NCBI RefSeq assembly: GCF_023283765.1
Contig: NZ_JAKILG010000041.1
Span: 1-43,693, forward strand
DNA from: Shewanella profunda
Lineage (GTDB): Bacteria > Pseudomonadota > Gammaproteobacteria > Enterobacterales > Shewanellaceae
Direction: 5' to 3'
Length of the DNA stretch: 43,693 nucleotides
Shown here: positions 34,467-43,183 of the stretch, piece after piece
How positions within the stretch are numbered: position 1 is the first letter of the stretch
How the letters are laid out: every line of letters starts with the position of its first letter
Notes under the pieces: generated by a model
What the model saw: only the letters and a program-made list of their open reading frames with translations
Databases searched by the model: none
What the model was told of the DNA's origin: nothing
Program-made: the position numbers and the translations under genes

Positions 34467-34499
34467 AAAGTCCAGGTTGATAGCAATCTGGCCTTTTTA
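34467..34499 (+). terminator. Terminator after katB
   Basis: CCAGGTTG and CAATCTGG pair with one or two mismatches around a short loop, followed by a five-T run, about 13 bases beyond the stop. Confidence 0.65.
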
Positions 34500-34690
34500 G
34501 CCGAATGATATTGGCATTGTACTTAAGTCACTTGAACCACTTGAGTCACTTGGGCCCTAAAGTCCATCCTCCATATAACACTGATACTCTTGCCTTAGTT
34601 GTGTTTCATCCTTTACTCTCTATTAACACTAAAAACACAAGCTAGGGAAGATTGATACCTGCGGTTAGCTTGTTTAATGGAGACCCATCT

Positions 34691-35686
34691 ATGACACAGC
34701 AACCAACGCAGCCTCAAGCCATCGCCAGCCAACCTAATGATATTGCTGCTAAACCACTACAACCCATTCCGCAAGAAGCCTTCGATTGGTACGACGAATA
34801 CGCCCACGGTATTATCGATCGCCGTGAGTTTATGGCCCGTCTTGCGGGGCTGGTGGCACTCGGTTTTACCCTGACAAGTCTCACCAGTGCATTACTACCC
34901 AACTATGCCTTAGCCGAACAAGTTTCCTTTAATGATCCCAGTATCAAAGCAAGCTACGTAAAGTTTCCTTCTCCAAATGGCTATGGCGAGGGGCGCGGTT
35001 ATTTGGTGGTACCCACCAGCCTGCTTAAGCTCGACGAGGATGGAAAACCGGCCGAAACGCTTATTTACGACACAGATAAAAAAGCCCCAGTGGTATTAGT
35101 TGTGCACGAAAACCGCGGTCTTAACCCCTATATTGAAGATGTCGCCCGCCGTTTAGCAGCGCAAGGCTATATCGCCTTCGCACCCGATGCCCTCTATTCC
35201 CTCGGCGGTTATCCGGGCAACGACGACACTGGGCGTGCGATGCAAAGCAATTTGGATCGCGCCAAAATTGAGCAAGATTTTATTGCCGCTGCACTCTTTT
35301 TAAAATCCCACCCTCAAAGTAGTGGCAAACTCGGTGCCGTGGGTTTCTGTTTTGGTGGCTATATAGTTAATATGCTTGCCGCCACTATCCCCGACGAACT
35401 CAATGCAGGAGTCTCTTTCTACGGTACTCCCGCAGCTCCCGAACTGCGTGGTCGTGTAAAGGGGCCGTTAATGCTCCAGTTTGCTGAGCTCGATCAGCGT
35501 ATTAATGACACTTGGGCCGAGTATGAGGCTCAGCTAAAAGCCAATAAAGCCGATTATGTTGCGTACCTGTACCCTAAGGTGAACCACGGTTTTCATAATG
35601 ACTCCACCGCTCGGTACGATAAAGCCACCGCCGAATTGGCTTGGTCACGCAGTTTAGATTTCTTCTCGAAACATCTAGGTGGTTAA
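34691..35686 (+). CDS. Dienelactone hydrolase family protein with Tat-type signal
   Basis: A 331-aa alpha/beta hydrolase. Unusually, about 45 polar residues precede a twin-arginine-like segment DRREFMARLAG and a hydrophobic stretch ending in ALA, so export by Tat to the periplasm is likely. The hydrolase part shows HENRGLNPYIEDVARRLA (Glu), the nucleophile in GFCFGGY (Cys), Asp in AELDQRI and His in NHGFHND, the dienelactone-hydrolase triad arrangement. ATG 34691 with TGGAG upstream is preferred to the in-frame TTG at 34652. Follows katB but has its own leader. Substrate unknown; a role against reactive lactones or carbonyls under oxidative stress is only a guess. Confidence 0.85.
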   Translation: MTQQPTQPQAIASQPNDIAAKPLQPIPQEAFDWYDEYAHGIIDRREFMARLAGLVALGFTLTSLTSALLPNYALAEQVSFNDPSIKASYVKFPSPNGYGEGRGYLVVPTSLLKLDEDGKPAETLIYDTDKKAPVVLVVHENRGLNPYIEDVARRLAAQGYIAFAPDALYSLGGYPGNDDTGRAMQSNLDRAKIEQDFIAAALFLKSHPQSSGKLGAVGFCFGGYIVNMLAATIPDELNAGVSFYGTPAAPELRGRVKGPLMLQFAELDQRINDTWAEYEAQLKANKADYVAYLYPKVNHGFHNDSTARYDKATAELAWSRSLDFFSKHLGG

Positions 35687-35865
35687 CCCTGATGAGTGCA
35701 CTTAGTGAATGAGTTGCACTCTTCTATCTACGCTTCATCTACGACTTGCCTATTTGCTTAATATTGCCTCTTAGGCGATTGGGCCAAGTATTTAACGCCC
35801 GCTAACGGAACACAATTTCTGAACCAATGAAGAATGATCAATAACAAAACTAAGGAGAGAATATT

Positions 35866-36609
35866 TTGGATTTATTGATTTCGATAATGAGTAATGTCGC
35901 TATTGTCGCTCTAATAGCGTTTGTGCTTGAGCGTAAAGGCATAGTTAAAATTAATTTTGCATGGATTATGGTGGCGCTGGCACTTATCTTTCTTTATGGC
36001 GTTGCGCTTTTTAATGGTGGGAAATGGATCCCATTGAATGATTACTTCACTGATTTACAATGGAATTGGGGCGGTAAAATTGCCGCAATCCTACTATGGG
36101 CGCTGGCATTATTCGCATTATGTTTGAGTCAGAAGCAATTTAAAATTGCCGATGCAGGTTTTACGTTTAAGCAACATCGCGGCGCCGTTATTCCCTCCCT
36201 TGTTGTGATTATGTTTTTTATCGTGCTGCAATTACTCTTGTCTTACACCCTGGGTAATGGCTCAGATTATGATGCTGAAGAGCTTTGGTACCAGGCGACA
36301 ATGCCAGGGCTTGATGAAGAACCTATGTTTCGAGGCGTACTGCTCTATATCGTCTCGTTAGCCATAGTATCGAGTCGAATAAACCTGTTGGGTGCGCAAA
36401 TAAATGTCGCTGGATTGCTATTAGTGCTGTTATTCGGTCTTATTCATGGTCTTATGTATAACGCTGGCGAATTTCATTTCTCTCTGATGTCGATGTCATT
36501 AACTGGCTTTTATGGCTTGGTTTTACTGTGGTTAAGGGAAAGAACGGGGAGCTTAGTTTTCCCCATCTTGGCGCATAATCTGGTGAATTTTGCTGGCCAA
36601 TTTGTATAA
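35866..36609 (+). CDS. CPBP family intramembrane metalloprotease
   Basis: A 247-aa membrane protein of the CPBP (Abi/CAAX protease) family with about seven helices. The metal-binding motifs are intact: EEPMFR (residues 151-156, EExxxR), GLIHG near 193 and AHNLVN near 240. Members process prenylated-type or bacteriocin substrates or act in self-immunity; the bacterial substrate is not predictable. Starts at TTG 35866, with AAGGAG 8 bases upstream. The MAPEG gene begins 33 bases after the stop and is probably co-transcribed. Confidence 0.88.
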   Translation: MDLLISIMSNVAIVALIAFVLERKGIVKINFAWIMVALALIFLYGVALFNGGKWIPLNDYFTDLQWNWGGKIAAILLWALALFALCLSQKQFKIADAGFTFKQHRGAVIPSLVVIMFFIVLQLLLSYTLGNGSDYDAEELWYQATMPGLDEEPMFRGVLLYIVSLAIVSSRINLLGAQINVAGLLLVLLFGLIHGLMYNAGEFHFSLMSMSLTGFYGLVLLWLRERTGSLVFPILAHNLVNFAGQFV

Positions 36610-36642
36610 AAGCTCAAGCATTATAAAAAAGGAAGCACACCC

Positions 36643-37026
36643 ATGAACACCCTACTTATTTGCTTATTTATCGCTATGTTATTGCCATATCTTGCGAAAG
36701 GTCCAGTGGCTTGGGCTATGGCAAAGGCGGGGGGTTACGATAATAATCATCCCCGTGCTCAGCAAGCACAGCTAACCGGTTTTGGCGCTCGCGCTTTAGC
36801 GGGACATCAAAATGCCTTTGAATCATTGCTGGTGTTTGGCCTAGCCGTATTAGTGGTTATCGCCACGGGCAAAGTGAATCCCACCACTGAGTGGCTCGCC
36901 ATCGTCCATGTCGGCGCCCGCTTTGTGTATCACATCCTCTATCTTGCCAACAAAGGCACCTTAAGATCCCTTACATGGTTTGTTGCCATCTTCAGTGCTT
37001 TCGGGATTTTCTTTCAGGCTTTTTAA
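36643..37026 (+). CDS. MAPEG family membrane protein
   Basis: A 127-aa protein with four hydrophobic helices and the MAPEG motif region RAQQAQLTGFGARALAGHQNAFESL (the eicosanoid/glutathione family Asn-x-x-Glu). MAPEG proteins are trimeric glutathione-using enzymes in eukaryotes; the short bacterial members are mostly untested. AAAAGGAAG stands 9 bases before ATG 36643. It converges with the MocR gene, only 9 bases away, with no obvious terminator. Confidence 0.85.
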   Translation: MNTLLICLFIAMLLPYLAKGPVAWAMAKAGGYDNNHPRAQQAQLTGFGARALAGHQNAFESLLVFGLAVLVVIATGKVNPTTEWLAIVHVGARFVYHILYLANKGTLRSLTWFVAIFSAFGIFFQAF

Positions 37027-37035
37027 GGTTGGATA

Positions 37036-38499
37036 TTAAAGGATCAGCGCCAGTTTTTTGATACTTTCCCGCAGATCATCAGGCGTATGAGCGGCATAGC
37101 CCAGTAAGATAGCTTGCCTTGGATAGGGCGCTTGGCAATATCGAGACAAAGGCTGTGCACCTAAACTGAGTTGGCGGCATTTGTTGATCACTTCCTCTTC
37201 GGTCAAGTCGCCCTTCAGCCAACACACGAGGTGAATACCTGAGTCAGAGGTTTGAACGGACAATTTGTCGGGCAGATACTGCTCGATAGCGGCGATTAGG
37301 GCGGTTTGGCGTTCATGACAGGCTTTTCGCACTCGGCGAACGTGCCGAGCGTAATGTCCTTCGGTAATCAACAGCGCCAGTGTAACTTGCTCTAAATAGG
37401 CGGTATGCGTGTCGGCATAGTGCTTTGCCAGCTGAAAAGCGTTGACAAGTTTGGGTGGTGCCACCAGAAAGCCGAGTCGCAATTCGGGCAGTAGCATCTT
37501 GGAAAAGGTGCCTGCATAGATCACCCTTTGATGTTTATCGAGCCCTTGTAATGCCTGTATTGGGCGGGCGCTGTAACGAAACTCACCGTTATAGTCATCC
37601 TCTAAAATCCATTTATGATGCTCTGCGGCCCAATCGAGCAAGGCTAATCGCCGTGGCAGACTTAGCATGCCACCGAGGGGAAATTGGTGTGATGGCGCGG
37701 TAAAAGCCAGTTTCACTGCAGGATACCGCTGTATCGCATCGGCAATATTTGTGCCCTCATCATCAACACTCACAGGACAAACTCGCATATTTTGCGAGAG
37801 AAAAGCGCCTAAAGCTCCGTCATATCCGGGTTCATCTAACCAAACCTCATCCCCTTGCTGCAGTAGCACCTGTGCTGTCAGATTTATCGCCTGTTGAGTT
37901 CCATTGACTATGATGATTTGCTCAGGTGTACAATTGAGCCCGCGGGTCGAACGCGCATAGTCACTTATTGCCTCACGCAGTGGCAAATATCCCGCGCTAG
38001 GGTGCGACTTACCTAAGGTTTTACGGGATTGCCGCCAAACTCGGCCTAACAGCCGCCCCCAAAGTTGGTGCGGGAAAAGATCGACACATCCCACTCCAAT
38101 ATTAAACATGCTATGGCTGTGGTCCGTATTCCCCTTCGCTTTCAGTCGCGCCATTTCTATTAACTGTGGATTAATGTCTAATTTTGAATCAAAGGCTTGA
38201 GCTCTTTCTTGGGAGCGGTGTGGAATATCGATCAATTCATCGGGAATGGTATCTGACACATAAGTGCCCGAGCCCGGTTTAGTCAGCAGATAGCCTTCAT
38301 CAATCAGGCGCTCAAACCCTTGCAGTACTGAGTTACGTGAAATCTGCATGGTTTCCGACAAGGCTCTGCTGGATGGGATCTTCATTCTCGGATGTAAACG
38401 TCCATTAAGAATGGCCTCTCTAAACGCATGATAAAGCTGATCTTTGAGGATGCCATCTTTGAGTTGCAAGTGAGGGAAATTAGATTGAGGTTTTTTCAT
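37036..38499 (-). CDS. MocR-type regulator: GntR HTH fused to PLP aminotransferase-like domain
   Basis: A 487-aa MocR/PdxR regulator. GntR winged helix (about residues 15-80, with SRALSETMQISRNSVLQGFERL) is joined to a class I aminotransferase-like domain (about 110-485) that keeps the PLP Lys 334 in GTFSKML and Asp/Tyr in EDDYN near 301-303. Such proteins bind PLP to sense B6 or amino compounds rather than act as transaminases. Divergent from the GNAT at 38617, with 117 bases between, which is its most likely target. Not next to pdx genes, so PdxR is unproven. Confidence 0.92.
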   Translation of the reverse strand: MKKPQSNFPHLQLKDGILKDQLYHAFREAILNGRLHPRMKIPSSRALSETMQISRNSVLQGFERLIDEGYLLTKPGSGTYVSDTIPDELIDIPHRSQERAQAFDSKLDINPQLIEMARLKAKGNTDHSHSMFNIGVGCVDLFPHQLWGRLLGRVWRQSRKTLGKSHPSAGYLPLREAISDYARSTRGLNCTPEQIIIVNGTQQAINLTAQVLLQQGDEVWLDEPGYDGALGAFLSQNMRVCPVSVDDEGTNIADAIQRYPAVKLAFTAPSHQFPLGGMLSLPRRLALLDWAAEHHKWILEDDYNGEFRYSARPIQALQGLDKHQRVIYAGTFSKMLLPELRLGFLVAPPKLVNAFQLAKHYADTHTAYLEQVTLALLITEGHYARHVRRVRKACHERQTALIAAIEQYLPDKLSVQTSDSGIHLVCWLKGDLTEEEVINKCRQLSLGAQPLSRYCQAPYPRQAILLGYAAHTPDDLRESIKKLALIL

Positions 38500-38508
38500 T
38501 TGCTAACT

Positions 38509-38552
38509 GGTACTGTAAAAAATACAAAAAGTGTACCTTATGCGGTACCGCA
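38509..38552. promoter_or_regulatory. Candidate MocR operator region
   Basis: GGTAC (38509-38513) and GTACC (38533-38537) form an inverted repeat, and TGCGGTACCGCA (38541-38552) is a 12-bp perfect palindrome sharing GGTACC. They lie in the shared leader between the MocR and GNAT genes. Function inferred from position. Confidence 0.4.
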
Positions 38553-38616
38553 ATTGAATCTAGAATCTTACTTCAGTAAAACTGAGACCATTTACTTAAT
38601 TTCAAGGAGTGCGCTA

Positions 38617-39075
38617 ATGTCCAGCCAATCACTAACAGTGACCATTGATATGGTTAAAGAAACGGACTATTCACTCTGGTTACCACACTGGCGTGATTAT
38701 CAGACCTTTTACAAAGTGGCGTTATCGGAAGCGATCACCCAAGCCACGTGGCGCCGATTCTTCGATGATCAAGAACCCATGTATTGCGCCGTCGCAAGAG
38801 AGGGCCAAAACTTACTCGGTTTTGTGCACTATGTTTTTCATCGTTCTACTTGGGCCGAAACGGATTATTGTTATCTTGAAGACTTGTTTGTTGCCCCAAC
38901 GGCAAGGGGTCAACATGTTGGAAAACAATTGATTGAGTTTGTAAAGCAAGCGGCCATTGAACACAAGTGTGCGCGCTTGTACTGGCATACACAGGAAACC
39001 AATTTAACCGCACAAAAACTCTATAACTGGATTGGTGAAAAGCCGGGAGTGATCGAGTACAGAATGCCGCTGTAA
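38617..39075 (+). CDS. GNAT family N-acetyltransferase
   Basis: A 152-aa acetyltransferase. The acetyl-CoA-binding segment DLFVAPTARGQHVGKQLIEFV (residues about 89-109) and the closing strand LYWHTQETNLTAQKLYNWIGEK are classic. ATG 38617 with AAGGAG 8 bases upstream is chosen over a long in-frame extension from 38428 that runs into the MocR gene. Likely controlled by the divergent MocR regulator, which suggests a substrate related to amino compounds, but this is inference. A strong terminator follows. Confidence 0.9.
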   Translation: MSSQSLTVTIDMVKETDYSLWLPHWRDYQTFYKVALSEAITQATWRRFFDDQEPMYCAVAREGQNLLGFVHYVFHRSTWAETDYCYLEDLFVAPTARGQHVGKQLIEFVKQAAIEHKCARLYWHTQETNLTAQKLYNWIGEKPGVIEYRMPL

Positions 39076-39162
39076 GGGGTGTGGCCTTTAATTAACGCAT
39101 TAACTGGCTAGCTTATTAATGCATTTATTATCAGTGGTTTGATAGTCTAAAATCCTTTCAAT

Positions 39163-39196
39163 CCTAATGCTAAAGGGCTTTTAGCATTAGGTTTTT
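39163..39196 (+). terminator. Terminator after the GNAT gene
   Basis: Perfect 12-bp stem CCTAATGCTAAA / TTTAGCATTAGG with a five-base loop, followed by TTTTT (39192-39196). Confidence 0.9.
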
Positions 39197-39317
39197 ACAC
39201 CATTGGGTTTGGTTGTTAGTGTTGATTGTGGTTAATCGCGGCGATAACCATATCAGTCAATCCACGGGCGTTTACTGTGTCGCCTATATAAAGCTATGCC
39301 CGACCTTTTAGTCAATT

Positions 39318-39671
39318 CTATTTCTGCTCTATCTCGTATAGAAAACTCTCTAGGATCTTCCTGCTTTGGGCAAGTTTCGCTGTTTTGAGGTCTACCCGCG
39401 CAATTTGCTCATGCAGGACATGGCGCAACTCATCACATGGTTCAAAAATGGGGCCTTCACCTCTCACACAGGGTAAAAATTGTTTGATCGTCGCAAGGGT
39501 CATACCTGCCAAGCCAAGCAGCTTTATTCGCTCGACAGTCTGTAGCTCATTTTCAGAGTAATCACGATACCCACTTGTGATGCGCTTAGGTTTTAGCAGC
39601 CCTTCAGTTTCATAATAGCGCAGCATACGAATACTAACGTCAGTACGCTTAGCCAATTCACCTATTCTCAT
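39318..39671 (-). CDS. MerR family transcriptional regulator
   Basis: A 117-aa MerR protein: winged helix residues 1-70 (IGELAKRTDVSIRMLRYYETEGLL), then a short dimerisation helix. Two Cys are at residue about 68 (LPCVRGEGP) and 78 (EPCDEL), plus a Glu/Asp-rich stretch; these could be metal or thiol sensing residues, though the spacing is not that of MerR or CueR. Divergent from the aminotransferase gene, with a clear MerR-type promoter between them. No C-terminal effector domain is present, so it resembles small environmental MerR sensors. Confidence 0.92.
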   Translation of the reverse strand: MRIGELAKRTDVSIRMLRYYETEGLLKPKRITSGYRDYSENELQTVERIKLLGLAGMTLATIKQFLPCVRGEGPIFEPCDELRHVLHEQIARVDLKTAKLAQSRKILESFLYEIEQK

Positions 39672-39680
39672 TTTGCCCTC

Positions 39681-39712
39681 TTGACTCTTACAGTACTGTT
39701 AGGGTTTAGGAT
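39681..39712 (+). promoter_or_regulatory. MerR-type promoter/operator
   Basis: TTGACT (39681-39686) and TAGGAT (39707-39712) are separated by 20 bases, longer than the usual 17, which is the mark of promoters that MerR proteins untwist. The spacer holds an inverted repeat CTTACAGTACTGTTAG. It drives rightwards into the aminotransferase gene. Confidence 0.75.
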
Positions 39713-39752
39713 AGTGACATCTTTAATGTGAACTCAACTAGGAGTCAATACC

Positions 39753-40568
39753 ATGTCTACTACAGTCAGCACTTATCAGGCTCAAATAAATGGGCACCCG
39801 ACTAGCCTTTCTGAGCTTACCCCTTTAGCCTTTGCGGGGTTTGCGCACTTTACGGCACTGCAAGTGCGAAATCGCCAGATCAAAGGGCTTGATCTTCATC
39901 TCGATCGTCTGCGTAAAGCATCCGTGGAGTTTTTCGGGAGTGCGATGCCCGATGACCAATTACAGTCCTATATCAGAACTGTCGTTGACGAGGGCCCAGA
40001 GGACCAATCGTTAACTGTCACTGTCTTCTCGCGCAATGGCGAATTTACCGCAGATAGTATGGATGTGGAGCCTGCTGTACTGGTTCGTACTGGGGCACCG
40101 TCTAATGGACCCAAAGGTCCGCTAAGGCTCGCAGCAGTGAACCATGAGAGACCTCTAGCTGCCATAAAGCATGTCGGTGAAGTCGGTAAAACTTACTTTC
40201 TACATCAAGCTATTCGCCAAGGTTTCGACGATGCGGCCTTCGTTGACAGTCGTGGATGCTTGAGTGAGGCCACCATATGGAATCTTGTTTTTTGGGATGG
40301 TGAAACAGTTATCTGGCCAAAGGCGAAAATATTACAGGGCACTATGATGAGCATTATTCAGCGCCAACTGGACCGTCTTCACATTCCCCAGCGCCACGAA
40401 GCAATCACCTTTGAACGTCTCAAAGCGCTGTCGGGCGCCGCAGTCATGAATTCATGGACACCGGGGATAGCAGTCACTGCCATTGGTTCAAACATTATCG
40501 CAGAAGCAAAATCGTTCATCAGCTTACTCCATGAAGCCTACGAGGCCGAACCCATCAGTTTTCTTTAA
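39753..40568 (+). CDS. Class IV aminotransferase family protein
   Basis: A 271-aa PLP enzyme of fold type IV (branched-chain aminotransferase, D-amino-acid aminotransferase, aminodeoxychorismate lyase). Lys 139 in LAAIKHVGEVGKT is the PLP lysine, followed by the CLSEATIWNLVFW segment that holds the cofactor phosphate and Glu. It is divergent from the MerR regulator and controlled by it, inferred from the spacer promoter. Substrate not known; regulation by a MerR sensor is unusual for amino-acid metabolism. Starts at ATG 39753 with AGGAG 8 bases upstream. Confidence 0.88.
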   Translation: MSTTVSTYQAQINGHPTSLSELTPLAFAGFAHFTALQVRNRQIKGLDLHLDRLRKASVEFFGSAMPDDQLQSYIRTVVDEGPEDQSLTVTVFSRNGEFTADSMDVEPAVLVRTGAPSNGPKGPLRLAAVNHERPLAAIKHVGEVGKTYFLHQAIRQGFDDAAFVDSRGCLSEATIWNLVFWDGETVIWPKAKILQGTMMSIIQRQLDRLHIPQRHEAITFERLKALSGAAVMNSWTPGIAVTAIGSNIIAEAKSFISLLHEAYEAEPISFL

Positions 40569-40909
40569 TGAAATGGTGATAGCAGGAAGCACCATTTAGC
40601 ATGTATTTATCGACATTCAGGCAGCCTGCCTAGCTGTACTAATGGAGTGAAATATATTGATTTAATAAGACAAACTGGAGAGGGTAGGAGCAACTCTTGT
40701 TGGATTTTTAAGATGAACTTTTACCTGAACTAGTGAGTAAACTCCCTTAATTTCAAAATGTTTTATGTTGTGGGAAAAAATTAACAATGGATGTCTTGAT
40801 AATATTGATAATAAAACACAAAAAGAGTTATGGGTGTCCTGACTTTCGGTTGTTAATTCTGTTGTCTATAATATTTTTTTCGATACTTAAAAACTAAAGG
40901 GAATTAGAA
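40569..40909. other. Gene-free AT-rich region
   Basis: An inverted repeat AATGGTG (40572-40578) / CACCATT (40590-40596) may end the aminotransferase transcript. The rest has no gene. Two GGA..AACTCTT-type strings resemble those seen downstream near 42713, hinting at shared repeat debris. Confidence 0.4.
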
Positions 40910-42301
40910 ATGAGAAAACTATTAACGGCTTTCCTTATTGCCATGCTTCTTACTAGTTGTGCTTCATCCACACAGGTCTCAGCCCCTGCCGCTGTGCCTA
41001 TTACTACAGAAATAGTCTTGAATTCTAATAAGAGTGATAGACATAAAAAGCAAGTAGAAAGTTACTATCCTAGTCCACTTAACTATCTAGAAACCATTAA
41101 ATTCATACAAGCAAAAGCAGACATTGATTTAACGGCAGAGCGGGTTCCGTTGAATGGACTTTATACCAAAATATTAATACAGAATCAGCTCCCCTCTTTT
41201 AATGAGTGTCAATCTAACTGTGAGAGTGATGGCTACCTAGAATACGAGAAAAGAGGTGTAATACCTAGGTTCTTTCTTCCCAAAAGAGTCTCTTTAAGTT
41301 CATATGTTAAACTGGATACTAGTGTATACCAAACGACAATACCGCTCTTGGCTATAGATGAAACCAGCTCCTCGGAAGTCGGCTCAAGTTGGGATCGTTC
41401 AAAAGTATATAGTCATGAAACTGAACCGTTATTTCTTGTGCCAACTAACATCTCCAGAGCCAAGCTTATGTATAGCTTTTCAGGAAATGAAGAGAATAAA
41501 CTCAACTCGGCTAAAGTACTCGATGTGGCAATCGGTGCCATTAATATTCTCTCACCATCATCTAGTTTACTTACTTCGTTAAATAGGCAGTCGGTATCAG
41601 ATAAATCTAAAGCTATCGATAGTGCAATTGCGAATGCTTTCTCTGAAAGTCTGCTCGAGACAATTGAATTAAGTCTCAGGCTCGATAGCTGGTCAGCAAA
41701 AGATGTTTACTTTTTAAGTATGCAAATGCCGCAAAATAAAACTGACTGGGAGTCAAAACCTGAAAAATTATCAACTGTTGGTCAATGGCTTATCACATTT
41801 GAAGCACCTAAAATTAGTGCTTTCTATCCATATCACGTCTGTGGTGCTAATCCTCAAGTGACCAATAGAATAAGTAGTTCTTATTGCTTCAAGAACTATG
41901 TTGAAGCAGAGGTTTCGGTATATCAAGAGTTTAAGAAAAACAAAGACTACTATCGAATCCTAGATACTTCGCTTTATCAGTTAAATGATAGTCAAAAAGT
42001 ATCAATTAGCAGCATGATTGCTGAGCTTCCTAGCGTACAAAGACTCGCTGATGGTAGCTATAGATCAGCATTTACGAATAAAGACACATCAAAAATACAA
42101 GACATGAACATCGCATGTTCAGATATAGCTAGAAAAGTGACATCTTTAGGCTTTTCTGTCGTTGATACAAACCTAGTTGTTTACTCAACTTTCCTTTCGA
42201 GCTCGTTAATGAAGGTGAATGCTTCGGATTGGGAAAAGAACTTAAGTCAGATGAAATCCTGTGAGCTTGCAGTCAAGCAATTATCCTCTATCCCTACATA
42301 A
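40910..42301 (+). CDS. Orphan 463-aa lipoprotein
   Basis: Lipoprotein signal MRKLLTAFLIAMLLTSC (Cys 17), with AAAGGGA upstream of ATG 40910. The mature protein is long, polar and Ser/Lys-rich; four Cys appear as pairs in the first 140 residues and later part, possibly disulfides. I recognise no family. Its base composition is clearly more AT-rich than the genes on either side, and dispersed repeats follow, so it may be recently acquired. No neighbour gives a functional hint. Confidence 0.75.
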   Translation: MRKLLTAFLIAMLLTSCASSTQVSAPAAVPITTEIVLNSNKSDRHKKQVESYYPSPLNYLETIKFIQAKADIDLTAERVPLNGLYTKILIQNQLPSFNECQSNCESDGYLEYEKRGVIPRFFLPKRVSLSSYVKLDTSVYQTTIPLLAIDETSSSEVGSSWDRSKVYSHETEPLFLVPTNISRAKLMYSFSGNEENKLNSAKVLDVAIGAINILSPSSSLLTSLNRQSVSDKSKAIDSAIANAFSESLLETIELSLRLDSWSAKDVYFLSMQMPQNKTDWESKPEKLSTVGQWLITFEAPKISAFYPYHVCGANPQVTNRISSSYCFKNYVEAEVSVYQEFKKNKDYYRILDTSLYQLNDSQKVSISSMIAELPSVQRLADGSYRSAFTNKDTSKIQDMNIACSDIARKVTSLGFSVVDTNLVVYSTFLSSSLMKVNASDWEKNLSQMKSCELAVKQLSSIPT

Positions 42302-42479
42302 AAATTGACAATGTTATGAATCTATTATGAAAGTTAGATGCTGATACTGACAAAAGATGGGACATAACTCTTTTCAGATGAACAGCCAACACCAAAGCTA
42401 AAGTAATACTCCTACTCCCTGCGAAGTTGTCGAAATACGGAGATAAAAATGTCGTGGCGACATCACGGATGATGGCGCA

Positions 42480-42512
42480 GGCTCGGGGGCACATAGATGT
42501 GCCATCTGAGCC
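42480..42512. repeat. Palindromic intergenic hairpin
   Basis: GGCTC...GAGCC enclose GGGCACAT-AG-ATGTGCC. Same architecture as the REP-like copies A and B, but different sequence; possibly a diverged member. Confidence 0.55.
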
Positions 42513-42614
42513 GTTAGGCGATATGAGACTGGTTACTAAGGGCTTTATGGTGACAGTGAGTCATTTAGCTACAGACATACTCAAGTGTTGACGAAATTAA
42601 GCACTTGCATGTAA

Positions 42615-42676
42615 GTGACCGTTGGCGGCATGGATGCCGTCGTCGAGCCCTCAGGGATGAGTTTATGGCGTGTCAC
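42615..42676. repeat. Dispersed palindromic intergenic repeat, copy B
   Basis: GTGACCGTTGGCGGCATGG, the GGCGGCAT-GG-ATGCCG hairpin, GTCGAGCC and terminal GTGTCAC match copy A (3633-3694) in order and spacing. End-to-end pairing GTGAC/GTCAC is perfect here. Confidence 0.75.
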
Positions 42677-42762
42677 TGGAATGAAAGTGATTAATTGTAT
42701 GCACAAAAGATGAGAGTAGGAATAACTCTTTAATCGTTCATCAAGCTAAGCTTAATAATCAA

Positions 42763-43164
42763 TCAGCTAGTTGCAAAACTCCACATATTTTGAATTAACC
42801 CGTCAGAAACCTCAAACACCATCATTACCTCAAAGGGGTGCTCCTTAATGCCGCTGATCCGTTCGTGGTCGACGACTTTATTGCCCACCACCATGCGGCT
42901 AACGATTTCGGCATGTAAGTTGGGCAGGTTAAAGCGTTCATTCTGATAGAAATCGCTAAAAGCGGCTTTACCTTGAATGACGGGCTCAGTTGCGGGTGGG
43001 CGATAGATGCACACTTCATCACTAAACTGGGCGACAAAAGTGGCGAGATCGCGCTGGTTATAGGCTTCAAGCTGAGCTTGAACCAGTGCTTCGGGTGTGC
43101 TTTCTCTGGCACTGACTCTGGCTCTAATACTGGCACTGGTTTTGATATTGGGGGCTTGTGTCAT
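42763..43164 (-). CDS. NTF2-like/SnoaL-type protein
   Basis: A 133-aa protein of the NTF2-like superfamily (nuclear transport factor 2/SnoaL fold): LVQAQLEAYNQRDLATFVAQFSDEVCIY then the cone-fold strands VIQGKAAFSDFYQ, HAEIVSRMVVGNKVVDHERI and VMMVFEVSDGLIQNMW. Members are small ligand-binding or isomerase-like domains; function is not predictable. ATG 43164 with AGGAT 8 bases upstream; longer frames extend into the neighbour. It runs just after the 43184-43606 frame and may share its transcript. Confidence 0.8.
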   Translation of the reverse strand: MTQAPNIKTSASIRARVSARESTPEALVQAQLEAYNQRDLATFVAQFSDEVCIYRPPATEPVIQGKAAFSDFYQNERFNLPNLHAEIVSRMVVGNKVVDHERISGIKEHPFEVMMVFEVSDGLIQNMWSFATS

Positions 43165-43183
43165 ATTCATTATCCTAATCTTG

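Larger units (their letters stand above)
42302..42762. other. Repeat-bearing intergenic region
   Basis: No gene. It holds two palindromic repeats (42480-42512 and 42615-42676, see separate entries) and an AGTAGGAATAACTCTTTAATCG tail after the second that I associate with the same repeat family; positions about 42713-42736. Confidence 0.5.
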
